A DNA stretch of 64,000 nucleotides, from assembly GCF_014695715.1 (NCBI RefSeq), contig NZ_JACJOT010000016.1, positions 124,001 to 188,000 on the forward strand, written 5' to 3'. The notes below the pieces were generated by a model. It was not told the DNA's origin, ran no database searches, and saw only the letters and a program-made list of their open reading frames with translations. Origin of the DNA: Microcoleus sp. FACHB-68 (GTDB lineage Bacteria > Cyanobacteriota > Cyanobacteriia > Cyanobacteriales > Oscillatoriaceae). The position numbers and the translations under genes were made by a program. This document shows positions 47,478 to 57,004 of this stretch, in pieces (the first letter of the stretch is position 1; the number at the start of each line of letters is the position of its first letter).

Positions 47478-47777
47478 ATGGTAGCGAAGAAGCGTGAAGA
47501 ACTATTAGCAATAGTGGCGGCACACCGGCAGGATTTACAAGAAATGGGTGTGAACTCTTTAGACTTGCTAGGTTGGGAAGTCAGAAATGAAGCCGATTCT
47601 AATAATAATCTAAACGTTTTAGCCAAGTTCGAGCGACCGTGCGGGCTATTTCAATTCTTCCGCGTCAAACACTACTTAGAAGATATCCTAGGCTGTCCGA
47701 TAAATTTGGGAACGGAAAAAGCTGAGAGAGCGTATTTACAATCGCCGGTTCTCCAAGAAGCACTCCGCAGCTTCTAA
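47478..47777 (+). CDS. Degenerate MNT-type minimal nucleotidyltransferase
   Basis: This 99-residue protein has the shape of MNT antitoxin/nucleotidyltransferase proteins: an N-terminal helix, a central GSxxR...SDxDxxV block and the downstream pattern LEDILGCPINLGT resembling ELLGRKVDLVT. The central block reads GWEVRNEADSNNNLNVLAKF, so the Ser of GS is Trp33 and the two metal-binding Asp residues are Asn44 and Asn46. It cannot be catalytic in the usual way. No HEPN (DUF86) partner follows. Identification rests on pattern reading, not on a search. Confidence 0.6.
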   Translation: MVAKKREELLAIVAAHRQDLQEMGVNSLDLLGWEVRNEADSNNNLNVLAKFERPCGLFQFFRVKHYLEDILGCPINLGTEKAERAYLQSPVLQEALRSF

Positions 47778-48013
47778 AGATGGGCAACTTAGCATTTAAT
47801 ATAGCTCAGTTCGCTGTCAACTTAATAAGCATTTTTATCTAATCTGAATCAAATAATCATGAACGCCGCCACCCTCGGTTAAAAAATTAAAATCAGGGAT
47901 AATACTTAGCAATAAAAGGCTGAGTTCGCTGTTCCGTAACGATTGATTAAAACCGGCAATTTTTAGCTTTCTACTCCACCACAAAAGCCGAATGAAATGC
48001 TAAAAATTGAAAT

Positions 48014-48817
48014 ATGAAGCAACAACGGTATAATCAACAACAAATTGACTCGTTCGCCCAAGCGGTTTTGAACGATGGCTATTGCGTGTTGCGCGATCAC
48101 TTTTCCACCGCAACACTGAATGTTTGGCGCGAAGCCTTTGCGCCCTTGCTACACGATCATATCGAGCGCGAAGGTAAACTTCGCAATCGCGGCTCAGCTC
48201 GTTATTATGTTACCCTTCCCTTCAACGCTCCCTTTGCCGATCCCAGTATTTATGAAGATGAGGATGTGCTAGCGCTGGTTGAGCGTTTGGTGGGCGAAGA
48301 TGCGGTGATGTGCCAGTTGGCAACAGACACGCCATTGCTGGGTTCTGACTATCAAGATGTGCACCGGGATGCGCCGCCGCTTTTCCCGGAAGCTGGGATA
48401 GAAACGCCGCCATTTCAGCTAGCAATTAACTTCCCACTCGTGGATGTGACGCTGGAAAATGGCCCGTTTGAGGTGGTGCGGGGCACGCACATGATCCCCA
48501 AGGCGGAAGGCTTGCAGCGCCTGGAGTCGGGTGAGATCAAGTTAGAGCCGGTTTTGCTGAAAGCCGGCGATGTGATGATCCGCGATGTGCGGGGACTTCA
48601 CAGAGGCACTCCTAACCGCACAGAAATACCGCGTCCAATGGTGGTAATTGGCTATAGCCGGCGCTGGTTATATCGCCCGGAGGTTTGCATTCACATTCCC
48701 CGTGCTTCCTTTGATGCACTTTCGGAACGCGCCCGCCATTTATTGCGCTTCAATCCAATTGTTGAATCCTTGGAAGAGAAGCCGGCAGTTGAGGTTTATC
48801 AAGCGTTTGCTTACTAA
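48014..48817 (+). CDS. Phytanoyl-CoA dioxygenase (PhyH) family Fe(II)/2-oxoglutarate oxygenase
   Basis: This 267-residue protein carries the iron facial triad: HRD with His117 and Asp119, and distal His196 in RGLHRGTPNRT, where a nearby Arg (Arg203) could bind 2-oxoglutarate. PhyH-family enzymes hydroxylate or halogenate diverse small molecules, and the substrate here cannot be told. It stands alone, with no biosynthetic cluster in view. Confidence 0.87.
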   Translation: MKQQRYNQQQIDSFAQAVLNDGYCVLRDHFSTATLNVWREAFAPLLHDHIEREGKLRNRGSARYYVTLPFNAPFADPSIYEDEDVLALVERLVGEDAVMCQLATDTPLLGSDYQDVHRDAPPLFPEAGIETPPFQLAINFPLVDVTLENGPFEVVRGTHMIPKAEGLQRLESGEIKLEPVLLKAGDVMIRDVRGLHRGTPNRTEIPRPMVVIGYSRRWLYRPEVCIHIPRASFDALSERARHLLRFNPIVESLEEKPAVEVYQAFAY

Positions 48818-48935
48818 GAAATGATGTGATAGGCGTTCGCTCTGTAACATAAAAAGGGCGAGCGCTTTTGCTTTTTTTTATATTAAATTGCTGGAAAAAG
48901 TCTCGAATTGCTAATAGGTCTTAAATACAAGCTTT

Positions 48936-48968
48936 TAACTCATCTGTGTTTATCTGGGGTTAAGAAAG
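48936..48968 (+). repeat. Dispersed intergenic repeat with 10-bp period (copy 3, partial)
   Basis: AACTCATCTGTGTTTATCTG followed by GGGTTAAG matches two of the three units of the repeat at 22271-22302. It lies between the PhyH and pentapeptide genes. Confidence 0.65.
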
Positions 48969-49001
48969 ACTTTTCTAATTCACTTCGCTAAATTACAGCG
49001 C

Positions 49002-49034
49002 GGATAGGTAGAGCGATAGCGAAGCCCATCCTAC
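49002..49034. repeat. Degenerate REP-like element
   Basis: The block GGATAGGTAGAGCGATAGCG followed by AAGCCCATCCTAC shares its right arm and GCGAAGC core with the palindrome at 28586-28620, but its left arm is eroded. Confidence 0.5.
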
Positions 49035-49059
49035 AAATAGAGCTTTTCACTTTTTACTT

Positions 49060-50160
49060 TCACTCCAGTCCTAACTGTTGCTTTAAGGCCGCCGGTGTAT
49101 TCTTTGCTGTCTCCAACCATTGCACATCATCCCACTTCGTATCCTCATTCCAGGAAATGTTTTCGAGGTTTGCGGCAATGAGTTGTGCGCTTCTGAGGTT
49201 TGCGCCACTGAGGTTTGCGCCACTGAGGTTTGCGTTGTGATAGAGTTTTGCGCGAATGAGTTGTGCGCGATTGAGGTTTGCGCGACTGAAGTTTGCACCA
49301 CTGAGGTTGGCGTAAATGAGGTTTACGCCAATGAGGTTTGCCTCACTAAGGTTTGCGCCACTGAGGTCTGCGAAGTAGAGATTTGCGCGACTGAGGTTTA
49401 CGCGACTGAGGTTTGGGCAACTAAAGTTTGCGCGACTAAAGTTTGCGCGACTAAAGTTTGCGCCCATGAGGTCTGCGCTATAGAGGTCTGCGCCAATGAG
49501 ATTTGCCTCACTGAGGTTTGCGCGAATGAGATTTGCGTCTCTGAGGTTTGCCTCACTGAGGTCTGTGCTATGGAGGTCTGCGCCAATGAGATTTGCCTTA
49601 GAGAGGAATTTACCAACTATTGTGTTGAATACTCCCACGCTAAAACAATTGCTGTAGCTGATGATGCGAAGCAATCGCTGATTATCAAAACCTTCAGTGT
49701 CTTTTTTACCGCAGGGATAGAAGGCGATTTCATCTTTTAGGCGAGCTTTTGATAAGGCGTAGCGATTTAACTCTAAGAGCAAAATCATGACATTTAAGCC
49801 GGCATAAATGTCTACCTGCCGCTGTCCTAACTGTTGCGGTTGCACTTGCTCTTTGAGTAACCGCATTTTTTTCTGCGGTAAATTTTCTGCCGGCGCGTCA
49901 ATAAATTCCCCATCACACCAGCGCAGATAAAAATTATTTAGACGATTGAATAGCTGCACGGGTCGAGATTCGTCACTCGCATCTAGCCACACTCTCATAT
50001 CTTTCACAATTTCTGGCGTTAATCCTTCAACACCCAGCAAATCGTAAATTTCCCAATGTAGCTGCTCATCGGTTAGATTAAATTCTTTCCCTTCATTTTC
50101 TGCTTGTGTCCACTTCTCTAGGCTTTTTCTCAATTCTTTAGGCTGTAAGTTGGATGCCAT
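49060..50160 (-). CDS. Pentapeptide-repeat protein with N-terminal helical domain
   Basis: This 366-residue protein starts at ATG 50160 (MASNLQPKELRKSLEKWTQA). The first ~190 residues are helical and unassigned. The rest holds about 30 A(D/N)LXX pentapeptides (SEANLIGADLYSADLMGANF), which build a right-handed square beta-helix. Such proteins bind DNA gyrase or other partners in some bacteria; the role here is unknown. The frame is open back to 50307, but that would overlap the start of the divergent amidohydrolase. Confidence 0.87.
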   Translation of the reverse strand: MASNLQPKELRKSLEKWTQAENEGKEFNLTDEQLHWEIYDLLGVEGLTPEIVKDMRVWLDASDESRPVQLFNRLNNFYLRWCDGEFIDAPAENLPQKKMRLLKEQVQPQQLGQRQVDIYAGLNVMILLLELNRYALSKARLKDEIAFYPCGKKDTEGFDNQRLLRIISYSNCFSVGVFNTIVGKFLSKANLIGADLHSTDLSEANLRDANLIRANLSEANLIGADLYSADLMGANFSRANFSRANFSCPNLSRVNLSRANLYFADLSGANLSEANLIGVNLIYANLSGANFSRANLNRAQLIRAKLYHNANLSGANLSGANLRSAQLIAANLENISWNEDTKWDDVQWLETAKNTPAALKQQLGLE

Positions 50161-50306
50161 AGCTTCTCTCTTGGTGGTGATGTTTAAAATATAATTTGAA
50201 TTAACCAGAATAAGCCCAGAATGTGCTGTGACCTGTGTTAATAAACCCACACCTCTTAAAATGTAAATATTGGTAAAATAGAAAGAGTTTTGTAACAAGT
50301 GACACA

Positions 50307-51518
50307 ATGATTGCTTCCTCTATTACCCCAACTTCCGTTAATCTCTCCCAACTGCGACCGGCTATTTATGAACTGCAACCACAATTAGTCGAGTGGCGTC
50401 GCCGGCTGCATCAACAGCCTGAACTTGCTTTCAAAGAAAAGCTAACAGCGGAGTTTGTCTCGCAAAAATTGCGGGAATGGGGAATAGATCATGAAACCGG
50501 CATCGCAAACACCGGCATTGTCGCCACGATAGATAGTGGCAAACCGGGTCAAGTGCTGGCTATTCGGGCGGATATGGATGCACTGCCGATTCAAGAGGAA
50601 AATGAAGTTCCCTATAAATCGCAGCATGATGGCAGGATGCACGCCTGCGGTCACGATGGTCACACGGCAATTGCCCTCGGCACAGCCTACTATCTCTCCC
50701 AACACCGGCAAGATTTCGCCGGCGCAGTTAAGATTATCTTCCAGCCGGCAGAAGAAGGGCCGGGGGGCGCAAAGCCGATGATTGAAGCCGGTGTGCTAAA
50801 AAATCCGGATGCAGACGCCATCATTGGCTTGCACTTGTGGAACAACCTCCCCCTCGGTACAGTAGGCGTTCGTACCGGCGCGTTGATGGCGGCAACCGAA
50901 TGTTTTTACTGCACGATTCAGGGCAAAGGCGGACACGGGGCGATGCCGCATCAAACGGTAGATTCGATTTTAGTCGCTTCCCAAGTTGTAAATGCCTTGC
51001 AAACGATTGTGGCGCGGAATGTAAATCCGTTAGAATCCGCAGTGGTTACGGTTGGAAAATTTCAGGCCGGCACTGCACTCAACGTGATTGCTGATAGCGC
51101 CCAATTAAGCGGAACCGTGCGCTATTTTAACCCAGCGTTGGGCGAATACCTTCCCCAGCGACTTGAGCAAATCATTGCCGGTGTTTGTAATAGTCACGGC
51201 GCGACTTATGAACTCAAATATGTGCGGCTGTATCCGCCGGTGATTAATGATGCTGCGATTGCAGAATTGGTGCGTTTTGTAGCAGCTTCGGTAGTAGAAA
51301 CGCCTGCCGGCATCGTTCCAGAATGTCAAACAATGGGCGGTGAAGATATGTCTTTCTTCCTGCAAGAATTACCCGGTTGCTATTTCTTTCTTGGTTCTGC
51401 AAATTTGTCGAAAAACTTAGCTTACCCTCACCACCATCCCCGTTTTGATTTTGATGAAGCTGCCCTAGGAATGGGGGTAGAAATCTTTGTGCGATGTGTT
51501 GAAAAATTCTGTATTTAG
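50307..51518 (+). CDS. M20-family amidohydrolase (N-acyl amino acid / hippurate-type)
   Basis: This 403-residue metallopeptidase-family enzyme has metal ligands in MHACGHDGHT (Cys114, His116, His119), catalytic Glu in QPAEEGPGG and a late MGGEDMSFF. This pattern is that of IAA-amino-acid hydrolase / N-acyl-L-amino-acid amidohydrolases (HipO/YxeP group), which free amino acids from N-acyl conjugates. The true substrate is unknown. It is divergent from the pentapeptide gene with about 146 bases of shared promoter region. Confidence 0.9.
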   Translation: MIASSITPTSVNLSQLRPAIYELQPQLVEWRRRLHQQPELAFKEKLTAEFVSQKLREWGIDHETGIANTGIVATIDSGKPGQVLAIRADMDALPIQEENEVPYKSQHDGRMHACGHDGHTAIALGTAYYLSQHRQDFAGAVKIIFQPAEEGPGGAKPMIEAGVLKNPDADAIIGLHLWNNLPLGTVGVRTGALMAATECFYCTIQGKGGHGAMPHQTVDSILVASQVVNALQTIVARNVNPLESAVVTVGKFQAGTALNVIADSAQLSGTVRYFNPALGEYLPQRLEQIIAGVCNSHGATYELKYVRLYPPVINDAAIAELVRFVAASVVETPAGIVPECQTMGGEDMSFFLQELPGCYFFLGSANLSKNLAYPHHHPRFDFDEAALGMGVEIFVRCVEKFCI

Positions 51519-51688
51519 ACGTGAATAAACAGCAAAATCAGAGATGTCGGGGCGAGTTTGGTCTGAAATTCACGGGTGCCGGTTTTAAATTTCACGCTTT
51601 ACTCGTCCCACTTTATTTTTGCTAGATGTCTAATACTTTGCTTCTACAGCTTTACTGCGTCACAGATAGATAACTTTACGGAGTTGCC

Positions 51689-52471
51689 TTGAAAAAAACA
51701 CCAATTCTTACTTTAATTAGCTGGATCGCTATCTTCTGTCTGTGGTTAGCCGGTTGTACTGAACAAGCTAAACCTGTAGCACTCACGATTTCTGCCAACC
51801 CAAGTTTAAAAGAAACCATCCTCGAAGTTAGCGAACTTTACACCCAAAAAAAACCAAATGTTACAATTACTTATAACACTGGCGGTGCCACTTTCCTGCA
51901 AGAACAAATTCAACAAGGCGCACCCGTCGATCTTTTTGTTACAAACAATCCAAAAGTAATCAAGACTTTAAAATCCCAAGGGTTGGTACTTGATAATTAC
52001 CCTCAACCTTTTATAAAAAATCAAGTTGTCTTGATTACGCCGAAAGATTCCACCGGCATCTCAAAATTCCAAGACTTAGTCAGTAATCGAGTCAAAAAGG
52101 TGGCGATGGGAGAACCAGAAAACACACAAACTGGAATATATGGCAAAGAAGTTTTAACCTTCTTTAAAATATTCGATCAGGTAAAAAAGAAAGCGGTTTT
52201 TGGCGAATATTCGCTTCAGCTTGTTAAAGATGTTGCAGCGGGAAACGCCGATGCCGGTATTGTCTATCGTTCAGATACACGAACATCAGATAAAATTAAA
52301 ATTGTGGCAGTCGCACCTGAAGATTCTCATTCTTCCTTTGTCTATCAGATAATGGTAATCAAAAGTAGTAAGAACATCCCTTATGCTCAAGATTTTATCC
52401 AATTCTTATCAGGCAAAAAGGCTTTTAATAAGCTTCAAGAAGCTGGTTATTTAAGAGTTGAAGAAGATTAA
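51689..52471 (+). CDS. modA: Molybdate ABC transporter substrate-binding lipoprotein
   Basis: This 260-residue protein has a lipoprotein signal peptide ending LAGC (Cys23) and the ModA fold (LTISANPSLKETILEVSELY, GAPVDLFVTNN, AGNADAGIVYRSDT). It captures molybdate (or tungstate) in the periplasm for ModBC. The start is TTG behind GGAG. No modB or modC is adjacent; the next gene converges 29 bases away. The permease and ATPase must be elsewhere, or this copy is orphaned. Confidence 0.9.
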   Translation: MKKTPILTLISWIAIFCLWLAGCTEQAKPVALTISANPSLKETILEVSELYTQKKPNVTITYNTGGATFLQEQIQQGAPVDLFVTNNPKVIKTLKSQGLVLDNYPQPFIKNQVVLITPKDSTGISKFQDLVSNRVKKVAMGEPENTQTGIYGKEVLTFFKIFDQVKKKAVFGEYSLQLVKDVAAGNADAGIVYRSDTRTSDKIKIVAVAPEDSHSSFVYQIMVIKSSKNIPYAQDFIQFLSGKKAFNKLQEAGYLRVEED

Positions 52472-52500
52472 AATTTGTAATGAATAAATAATTTAAAGAT

Positions 52501-52878
52501 TTATAATTCTAAAATTGTTTTAGATTTTTCAAGGACTTCATCGGGATCGAATGGTTTTGTCATGTATAGATCAGATCCAACTTCTTTGCCCTTTTGTTTG
52601 TCAAATTCTTGACCTTTTGCAGTTAGCATAATAATATAAATATTCAGCATTCCCAGTTTGTTTTTAACTGCGTCGCACACTTCAAAACCGTTCATTTTAG
52701 GCATCATCACATCGAGAAAAACAAGTTCAGGTTTTTCGCTTTGGATGGTTTCAAGGGCTTCTTCTCCATTGGTTGCTGTCAGCAATTCTACACCTTCATC
52801 TTCGAGTTCTTCTAAGGTTTGTTCTAGGAGAATTCGGATATGAGGCTCATCATCTACGATTAATATTTTTTTTGTCAT
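52501..52878 (-). CDS. Single-domain response regulator (CheY-like)
   Basis: This 125-residue receiver domain has the acidic pair (Asp9, Asp10), phospho-acceptor Asp56 in VFLDVMMPKMNGFEV, Thr86 and Lys108 in MTKPFDPDE. There is no output domain. It lies 133 bases downstream of the hybrid histidine kinase on the same strand, suggesting a shared pathway (inference). Confidence 0.93.
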   Translation of the reverse strand: MTKKILIVDDEPHIRILLEQTLEELEDEGVELLTATNGEEALETIQSEKPELVFLDVMMPKMNGFEVCDAVKNKLGMLNIYIIMLTAKGQEFDKQKGKEVGSDLYMTKPFDPDEVLEKSKTILEL

Positions 52879-52949
52879 ATATTTTGTTCTTGAGGAAGTG
52901 CGAGTTGATTTTAGCTAATTTGTTAAATCTGTTGTTGCAAGGGTTAAGA

Positions 52950-52985
52950 TTTTTTAACCGCAGCGTAGATAAACGCAGATGAAAT
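52950..52985 (-). repeat. Dispersed intergenic repeat with 10-bp period (copy 4)
   Basis: TTTTTTAACCGCAGCGTAGA then TAAACGCAGATGAAAT is a third full relative of the 22271 element, in inverted orientation, between the response regulator and hybrid kinase genes. Confidence 0.65.
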
Positions 52986-53011
52986 TGATAGTCAGATGCA
53001 GGGATGATGGG

Positions 53012-55693
53012 TTATGGATGATCTTGCGGTGGGTTATTCTGGATGTCTTTTTCTGCTTCTCCATTGGCTAGTAAAAGGAAGAAAACGTTTTCTAGTCCGT
53101 TTTTAAATCGCAAGGTTTTAACTAGGTCGTGTTGTTGTGAGAACAGGGAATCTACAATAATCATATCAGGTTTGGTGGATAATGCTTTTTCAATGCACTC
53201 AGGGCCATTAAAGGCTTCGACGACGCTGTATCCTTTGGTTTGCAACATATCCGCTAAAATTCTCACGGTTGAGGCATCTTCATCTACCACGAGAACTTTC
53301 TTTTTAGACATTCCTTGAGAAATTAGTAAGCTAATTTCTTTGAGCAAGTCTTCTGTATTCACCGGCTTTGTAAAATAGCGATCAATTCCGAGCCGATAGC
53401 CGCGATCTTTATCCTCAATAATTGATAAAATTACTATCGGAATTCCCATCGTTTGTGGATCGTTTTTCAGAACAGCCGCCACCTCAAATCCGTTGATTTG
53501 AGGCATCATGACATCTAAAATAATTAGATCAGGTTTTTTTACCTTCACCTGGGAAATGGCATCCATTCCATCTGTAGCTTCCCAAACTTCGTAACCTTCC
53601 GCTTCTAGTTCCTGTCTCAGTAGTTGGCGAATGTGGGATTCATCATCAACAACGAGAATAGTTTTATGATGTTCTGCCGGCAAAGGTTCTGTTTGGATAA
53701 GGCTATGTTTTAATTGCCTAACGAGGGTGTCGATATTAATTTTTTCTATCTCGGCATTCGTGCGAGAAGCGATGGGTAAAGAAAATGAAAATTGACTTCC
53801 CACACCCAACTGACTTTCTACCCAAATTTTCCCGCCATGATGTTCGACGATCTGCTTGGAAATCGGCAACCCTAAACCCGTTCCTTTAGGTTTGTCAGTC
53901 AGGGTGTCTCCTACCTGCTTAAATCGCTCAAAAACTTTCTCTAAATCATTGGGTTCGATGCCGATGCCGGTATCAATGATATTAATAATAATCTGATGAT
54001 TATGCCGTCTAGCTCTGCAAGTTATCGAGCCGGCTTCGGTAAACTTTACAGCATTGGAAATTAAATTAATCATTACCTGAATCAGCCGATCACGATCTCC
54101 TATTACTTCTGGCAGTTCATCTTCTACCTTTAAAACTTTTTCTAGGTTTTTCTGCTGAAATAGGGAAGATGTCGCCGAAAAAGCACGTTCGATAATTTCC
54201 GCTATGGAAACCGGCTGCATTTGCCACTCTATTTTGCCGGCTTCCATCTTCGCAATATCCAAAACATCATTGATGAGCGAAGTCAGACGCTCCCCTTCTA
54301 ACACAATAATGTTGATATTTTCTCTGACCTGCCTAATGGTTTTTTGAGTTTTCCCATTCTCAGATTGAATTAAAGGAAATAAGCCTTCCTCCAGTTTTTT
54401 CTTAATAATTTTGGCAAATCCCAACACGGATGTTAAAGGCGTCCGCAGCTCGTGAGAAACTGTGGAAATAAAATCCGTTTTCATGCGGTCGATTTCTTTC
54501 TCAGTGGTGATATCACGGATCAGAATCACCGAACCGATAAAATGAGCGTCCGACTTTAAACTCTCGTTGGCTGCCGACTGGTTTTCCTTAGCAGGATCGG
54601 GGGAATCCTTATAGATACCCGTTGCCAAAGCTTGGCCCAACCGGCCTTCCGCCAGTTCCAACTCTGCCGTAAACACTTCTCTGGGGCGTCCCCTAGTTTG
54701 TTCGACCAGTTCTACCACCTCCGTTCTCGACAACTCCAAGCAGTGTTTACCCCTCAGATCAACCGCTGGCAAACCAAACATCGCCAGTAAGGCGGGATTA
54801 AACCGGCCTATTTTGCCGGCAGGATCGATCACGAGCAAACCATCGGCTAAGTTGTCAATAATCGCGCCTAAATTCGCCAAGGTATCTGCTAATTCACTGC
54901 TTCGTGCTTCCATTCCCTTCAGCAGGCTGTCGATCTGTGCTGCCATTACATTGAGGGTGTTTGCCAGGATGCCAACCTCATCATGGGATGCCACCAGCGC
55001 CTGCACTTTCAAATCACCGGACCCCATGCGTCGGGCGGTATGAGTCAACCGGCTAAGGGCGCGAGAAATTTGAGACACCATGAAAAAGGCGATTCCGCTT
55101 GCCAGCAAACTCACGATCAGCCCCAGTAATAATAAAGACTGATCCCGAACAGCGCTGCCAGCTGACTGCCGGTTCAGAGAATGTGCCACAGTATCTAACT
55201 GGTTCGCTAAGAAAGTGCCCAGATTATTAATGGCTTGAAGATAGCCCTCTTCTGCATCTGGGGTAGCAGCCAGATATTCTTCTAAGTTAGGCCGGTAAAT
55301 TTCCCATGTGTCTTCAACTTTGCCTAACTGAACTAGCACAGTTTCATCGGTGATGGCAGGGACGTTCAATTCAGTTGAACCCTGATGCAATGCACTGAGC
55401 AACGCCTCAAACTGCTCAATTTCGTCTTTCATTTCCCGACTCAGGGCAGCTCGATTCTGGGGGTTGGTTTGAGTGCTGCGAGTATTGGCTAAATAAGCCA
55501 GTTTAAACACGTTTCCCCGCTGTGAGGCGATCCGCGTGCTTAAAGAGCTGGCACTGACTGCCTGGTTGAGTGCCATTGCCCCAATCCCCACAGCCATCAA
55601 GTTAAGGGTTACAAGTGTGCCAAACAGCAGGCTCAATCGGTGGCGAATACTCAGTTGAAAGCGATGCAGGGGTTCGTCTGAGCTAGGGTTCAT
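53012..55693 (-). CDS. Hybrid sensor histidine kinase with HAMP, PAS and two receiver domains
   Basis: This protein of about 893 residues has two membrane helices ([20 protein letters not shown] and [20 protein letters not shown]) flanking a periplasmic sensor, then HAMP, PAS ([20 protein letters not shown]), HisKA with His414 in SHELRTPL, HATPase ([18 protein letters not shown]), a complete receiver ([23 protein letters not shown]) and a second receiver that is short and degenerate. The second keeps the acidic pair (VVDEDAS) and an Asp in IIVDSLFS but lacks the usual Thr/Lys end. The start is taken as ATG 55693; TTG 55711 is an alternative. Confidence 0.9.
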   Translation of the reverse strand: MNPSSDEPLHRFQLSIRHRLSLLFGTLVTLNLMAVGIGAMALNQAVSASSLSTRIASQRGNVFKLAYLANTRSTQTNPQNRAALSREMKDEIEQFEALLSALHQGSTELNVPAITDETVLVQLGKVEDTWEIYRPNLEEYLAATPDAEEGYLQAINNLGTFLANQLDTVAHSLNRQSAGSAVRDQSLLLLGLIVSLLASGIAFFMVSQISRALSRLTHTARRMGSGDLKVQALVASHDEVGILANTLNVMAAQIDSLLKGMEARSSELADTLANLGAIIDNLADGLLVIDPAGKIGRFNPALLAMFGLPAVDLRGKHCLELSRTEVVELVEQTRGRPREVFTAELELAEGRLGQALATGIYKDSPDPAKENQSAANESLKSDAHFIGSVILIRDITTEKEIDRMKTDFISTVSHELRTPLTSVLGFAKIIKKKLEEGLFPLIQSENGKTQKTIRQVRENINIIVLEGERLTSLINDVLDIAKMEAGKIEWQMQPVSIAEIIERAFSATSSLFQQKNLEKVLKVEDELPEVIGDRDRLIQVMINLISNAVKFTEAGSITCRARRHNHQIIINIIDTGIGIEPNDLEKVFERFKQVGDTLTDKPKGTGLGLPISKQIVEHHGGKIWVESQLGVGSQFSFSLPIASRTNAEIEKINIDTLVRQLKHSLIQTEPLPAEHHKTILVVDDESHIRQLLRQELEAEGYEVWEATDGMDAISQVKVKKPDLIILDVMMPQINGFEVAAVLKNDPQTMGIPIVILSIIEDKDRGYRLGIDRYFTKPVNTEDLLKEISLLISQGMSKKKVLVVDEDASTVRILADMLQTKGYSVVEAFNGPECIEKALSTKPDMIIVDSLFSQQHDLVKTLRFKNGLENVFFLLLANGEAEKDIQNNPPQDHP

Positions 55694-56159
55694 GCAAATA
55701 ATTTGCCTCAATCCTTTCTTTGATAAGCTAGCGTATATCTTATTCGCTCCGGGGCAACTGGTTAAAAAGCTTAATTACTCCCCCCTGAGTTGATTTGGGC
55801 GCATACGCTTTTTCGCCTCTAAAGCGCCTCTGTGATTCACGGTAAACAAACAAAGTGAAGGACACCAACTTGCTAGACTAAAGTTGGGGCTTCCAACGTC
55901 AACAGTTGTGGAAAAAATAGCAATTATCTTTTTGCGATTAATCTAATTTTTATACAATTCCTCTGCCATTGTGCCACTTATTCAACCGCCACAAGCTTGA
56001 TGCAAGTTAAACGCACCTAATCTTCTTCAAAGGGATGTATAAACAGTGCCAATTATCAAAACTGTCCTTGAAACAAAAAGTTTCCTGATTCTCAAATCCT
56101 ATATTTGATTCAAATAAATTTGCGCTGGAAATTTAAGTTTCGCTGGAGGCGACAGGGCT
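55694..56159. promoter_or_regulatory. Divergent promoter region
   Basis: This 466-base gap lies between the hybrid kinase (minus) and the YiaA/B-type gene (plus). No gene is seen. A GGAGG precedes the downstream gene. The centre is AT-rich without a clear operator. Confidence 0.5.
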
Positions 56160-56447
56160 ATGCAACCATTAAATACGGGTTCTCATCAAGCACATAGTGC
56201 CGCTTGGGTAATTCAGGCGTGGGCATCATTTGTTATATCCGTTGGAGCGACAGGTGCCGGCATTCTCTACTTACCTGTTGATGGCTGGGTAAAAAGCTAC
56301 ATGGGCATGGGTTTAGTGTTTACCGTTGGTTCTACCCTCAGCTTAGCGAAAACAGTGCGAGACGAGCATGAAACGAAACGACTTGCCGCTCGAATCGATG
56401 AAGCCAGAGTTGAGAAATTACTTGTAGAACATCATCCTTTAAAATAA
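56160..56447 (+). CDS. YiaA/YiaB-type two-helix membrane protein
   Basis: This 95-residue protein has two membrane helices (WVIQAWASFVISVGATGAGI and YMGMGLVFTVGSTLSLAKTV) joined by a short YLPVDGWVK loop, as in the YiaA/B domain family, followed by a charged cytoplasmic tail. Function is unknown. GGAGG lies upstream. A strong shared terminator follows. Confidence 0.82.
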   Translation: MQPLNTGSHQAHSAAWVIQAWASFVISVGATGAGILYLPVDGWVKSYMGMGLVFTVGSTLSLAKTVRDEHETKRLAARIDEARVEKLLVEHHPLK

Positions 56448-56504
56448 CACCTCTACTTGCTTAGCCCGGAAGGGTTTACTCGTAAAAGGTCTATATAAAT
56501 ATTG

Positions 56505-56526
56505 AAAGCCCGCACAAGCGGGCTTT
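56505..56526. terminator. Bidirectional terminator
   Basis: AAAGCCCGC-ACAA-GCGGGCTTT is a perfect 9-base stem with a 4-base loop, ending in T runs on both strands. It lies between the convergent YiaA/B-type gene and ferredoxin gene. Confidence 0.88.
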
Positions 56527-56545
56527 GTGTGTATAATTGCGGCTT

Positions 56546-57004
56546 CTATTCCCGAGATTTGCGCCGTTTATCCAGCTTTTGCCGGCGTCGGTTAGCCGCA
56601 ATAACAGCATGGTCAATGGGAAATCCCACAACGGGGATAACTTGATATTTCCGCTCTTCTTCAAGTTTTTTGATTTCCGTATAATCAGTCCAATGAATGC
56701 AATCAACCGGACAGGTGTCGATGGCTTCTTGAATTAACTCTTCGGAATCACCATCTTGGCGAACCACGCGAGAGCGTCCATAGTCGGGTTCAATGTAGAA
56801 AGTGTTACGGGCGACGTGAGCGCAATGCTTACAGCCGATGCAAGTAATTTCATCGACATAGACGCCCTTTTGCCGCAAGATACCGCCAAGTTCCGGTTCT
56901 AAACCGGAACGTTCCGGGCCATTGCGTAAAGCACCTCCTAACTCCGGTTCCAGCCCCGACCTTTCAGGTTCTTGGGTGTGTGCCGGTGGAGAAAAGTCTG
57001 ACAT
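56546..57004 (-). CDS. Ferredoxin with one 4Fe-4S site and a duplicated N-terminal segment
   Basis: This 152-residue ferredoxin has cluster ligands Cys55, Cys58 and Cys61 (CIGCKHC) with Cys98 in TCPVDCIHW. The C-terminus is a basic tail (RRRQKLDKRRKSRE). Residues 13-24 and 30-41 repeat PERSGLEPELGG, an in-frame duplication absent from usual ferredoxins. Its start codon overlaps the stop of the preceding ycf35 by one base (TGATG), implying translational coupling. It probably supplies electrons or a cluster to the Ycf35/DUF2997 process (inference). Confidence 0.9.
   Translation of the reverse strand: MSDFSPPAHTQEPERSGLEPELGGALRNGPERSGLEPELGGILRQKGVYVDEITCIGCKHCAHVARNTFYIEPDYGRSRVVRQDGDSEELIQEAIDTCPVDCIHWTDYTEIKKLEEERKYQVIPVVGFPIDHAVIAANRRRQKLDKRRKSRE

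Noticed and set aside
49120-49740. 206-codon plus-strand frame opposite the pentapeptide gene
   Set aside because: It is a periodic artefact of the 15-base pentapeptide codon repeat (repeated EVCATEVCA) and has no independent signals.
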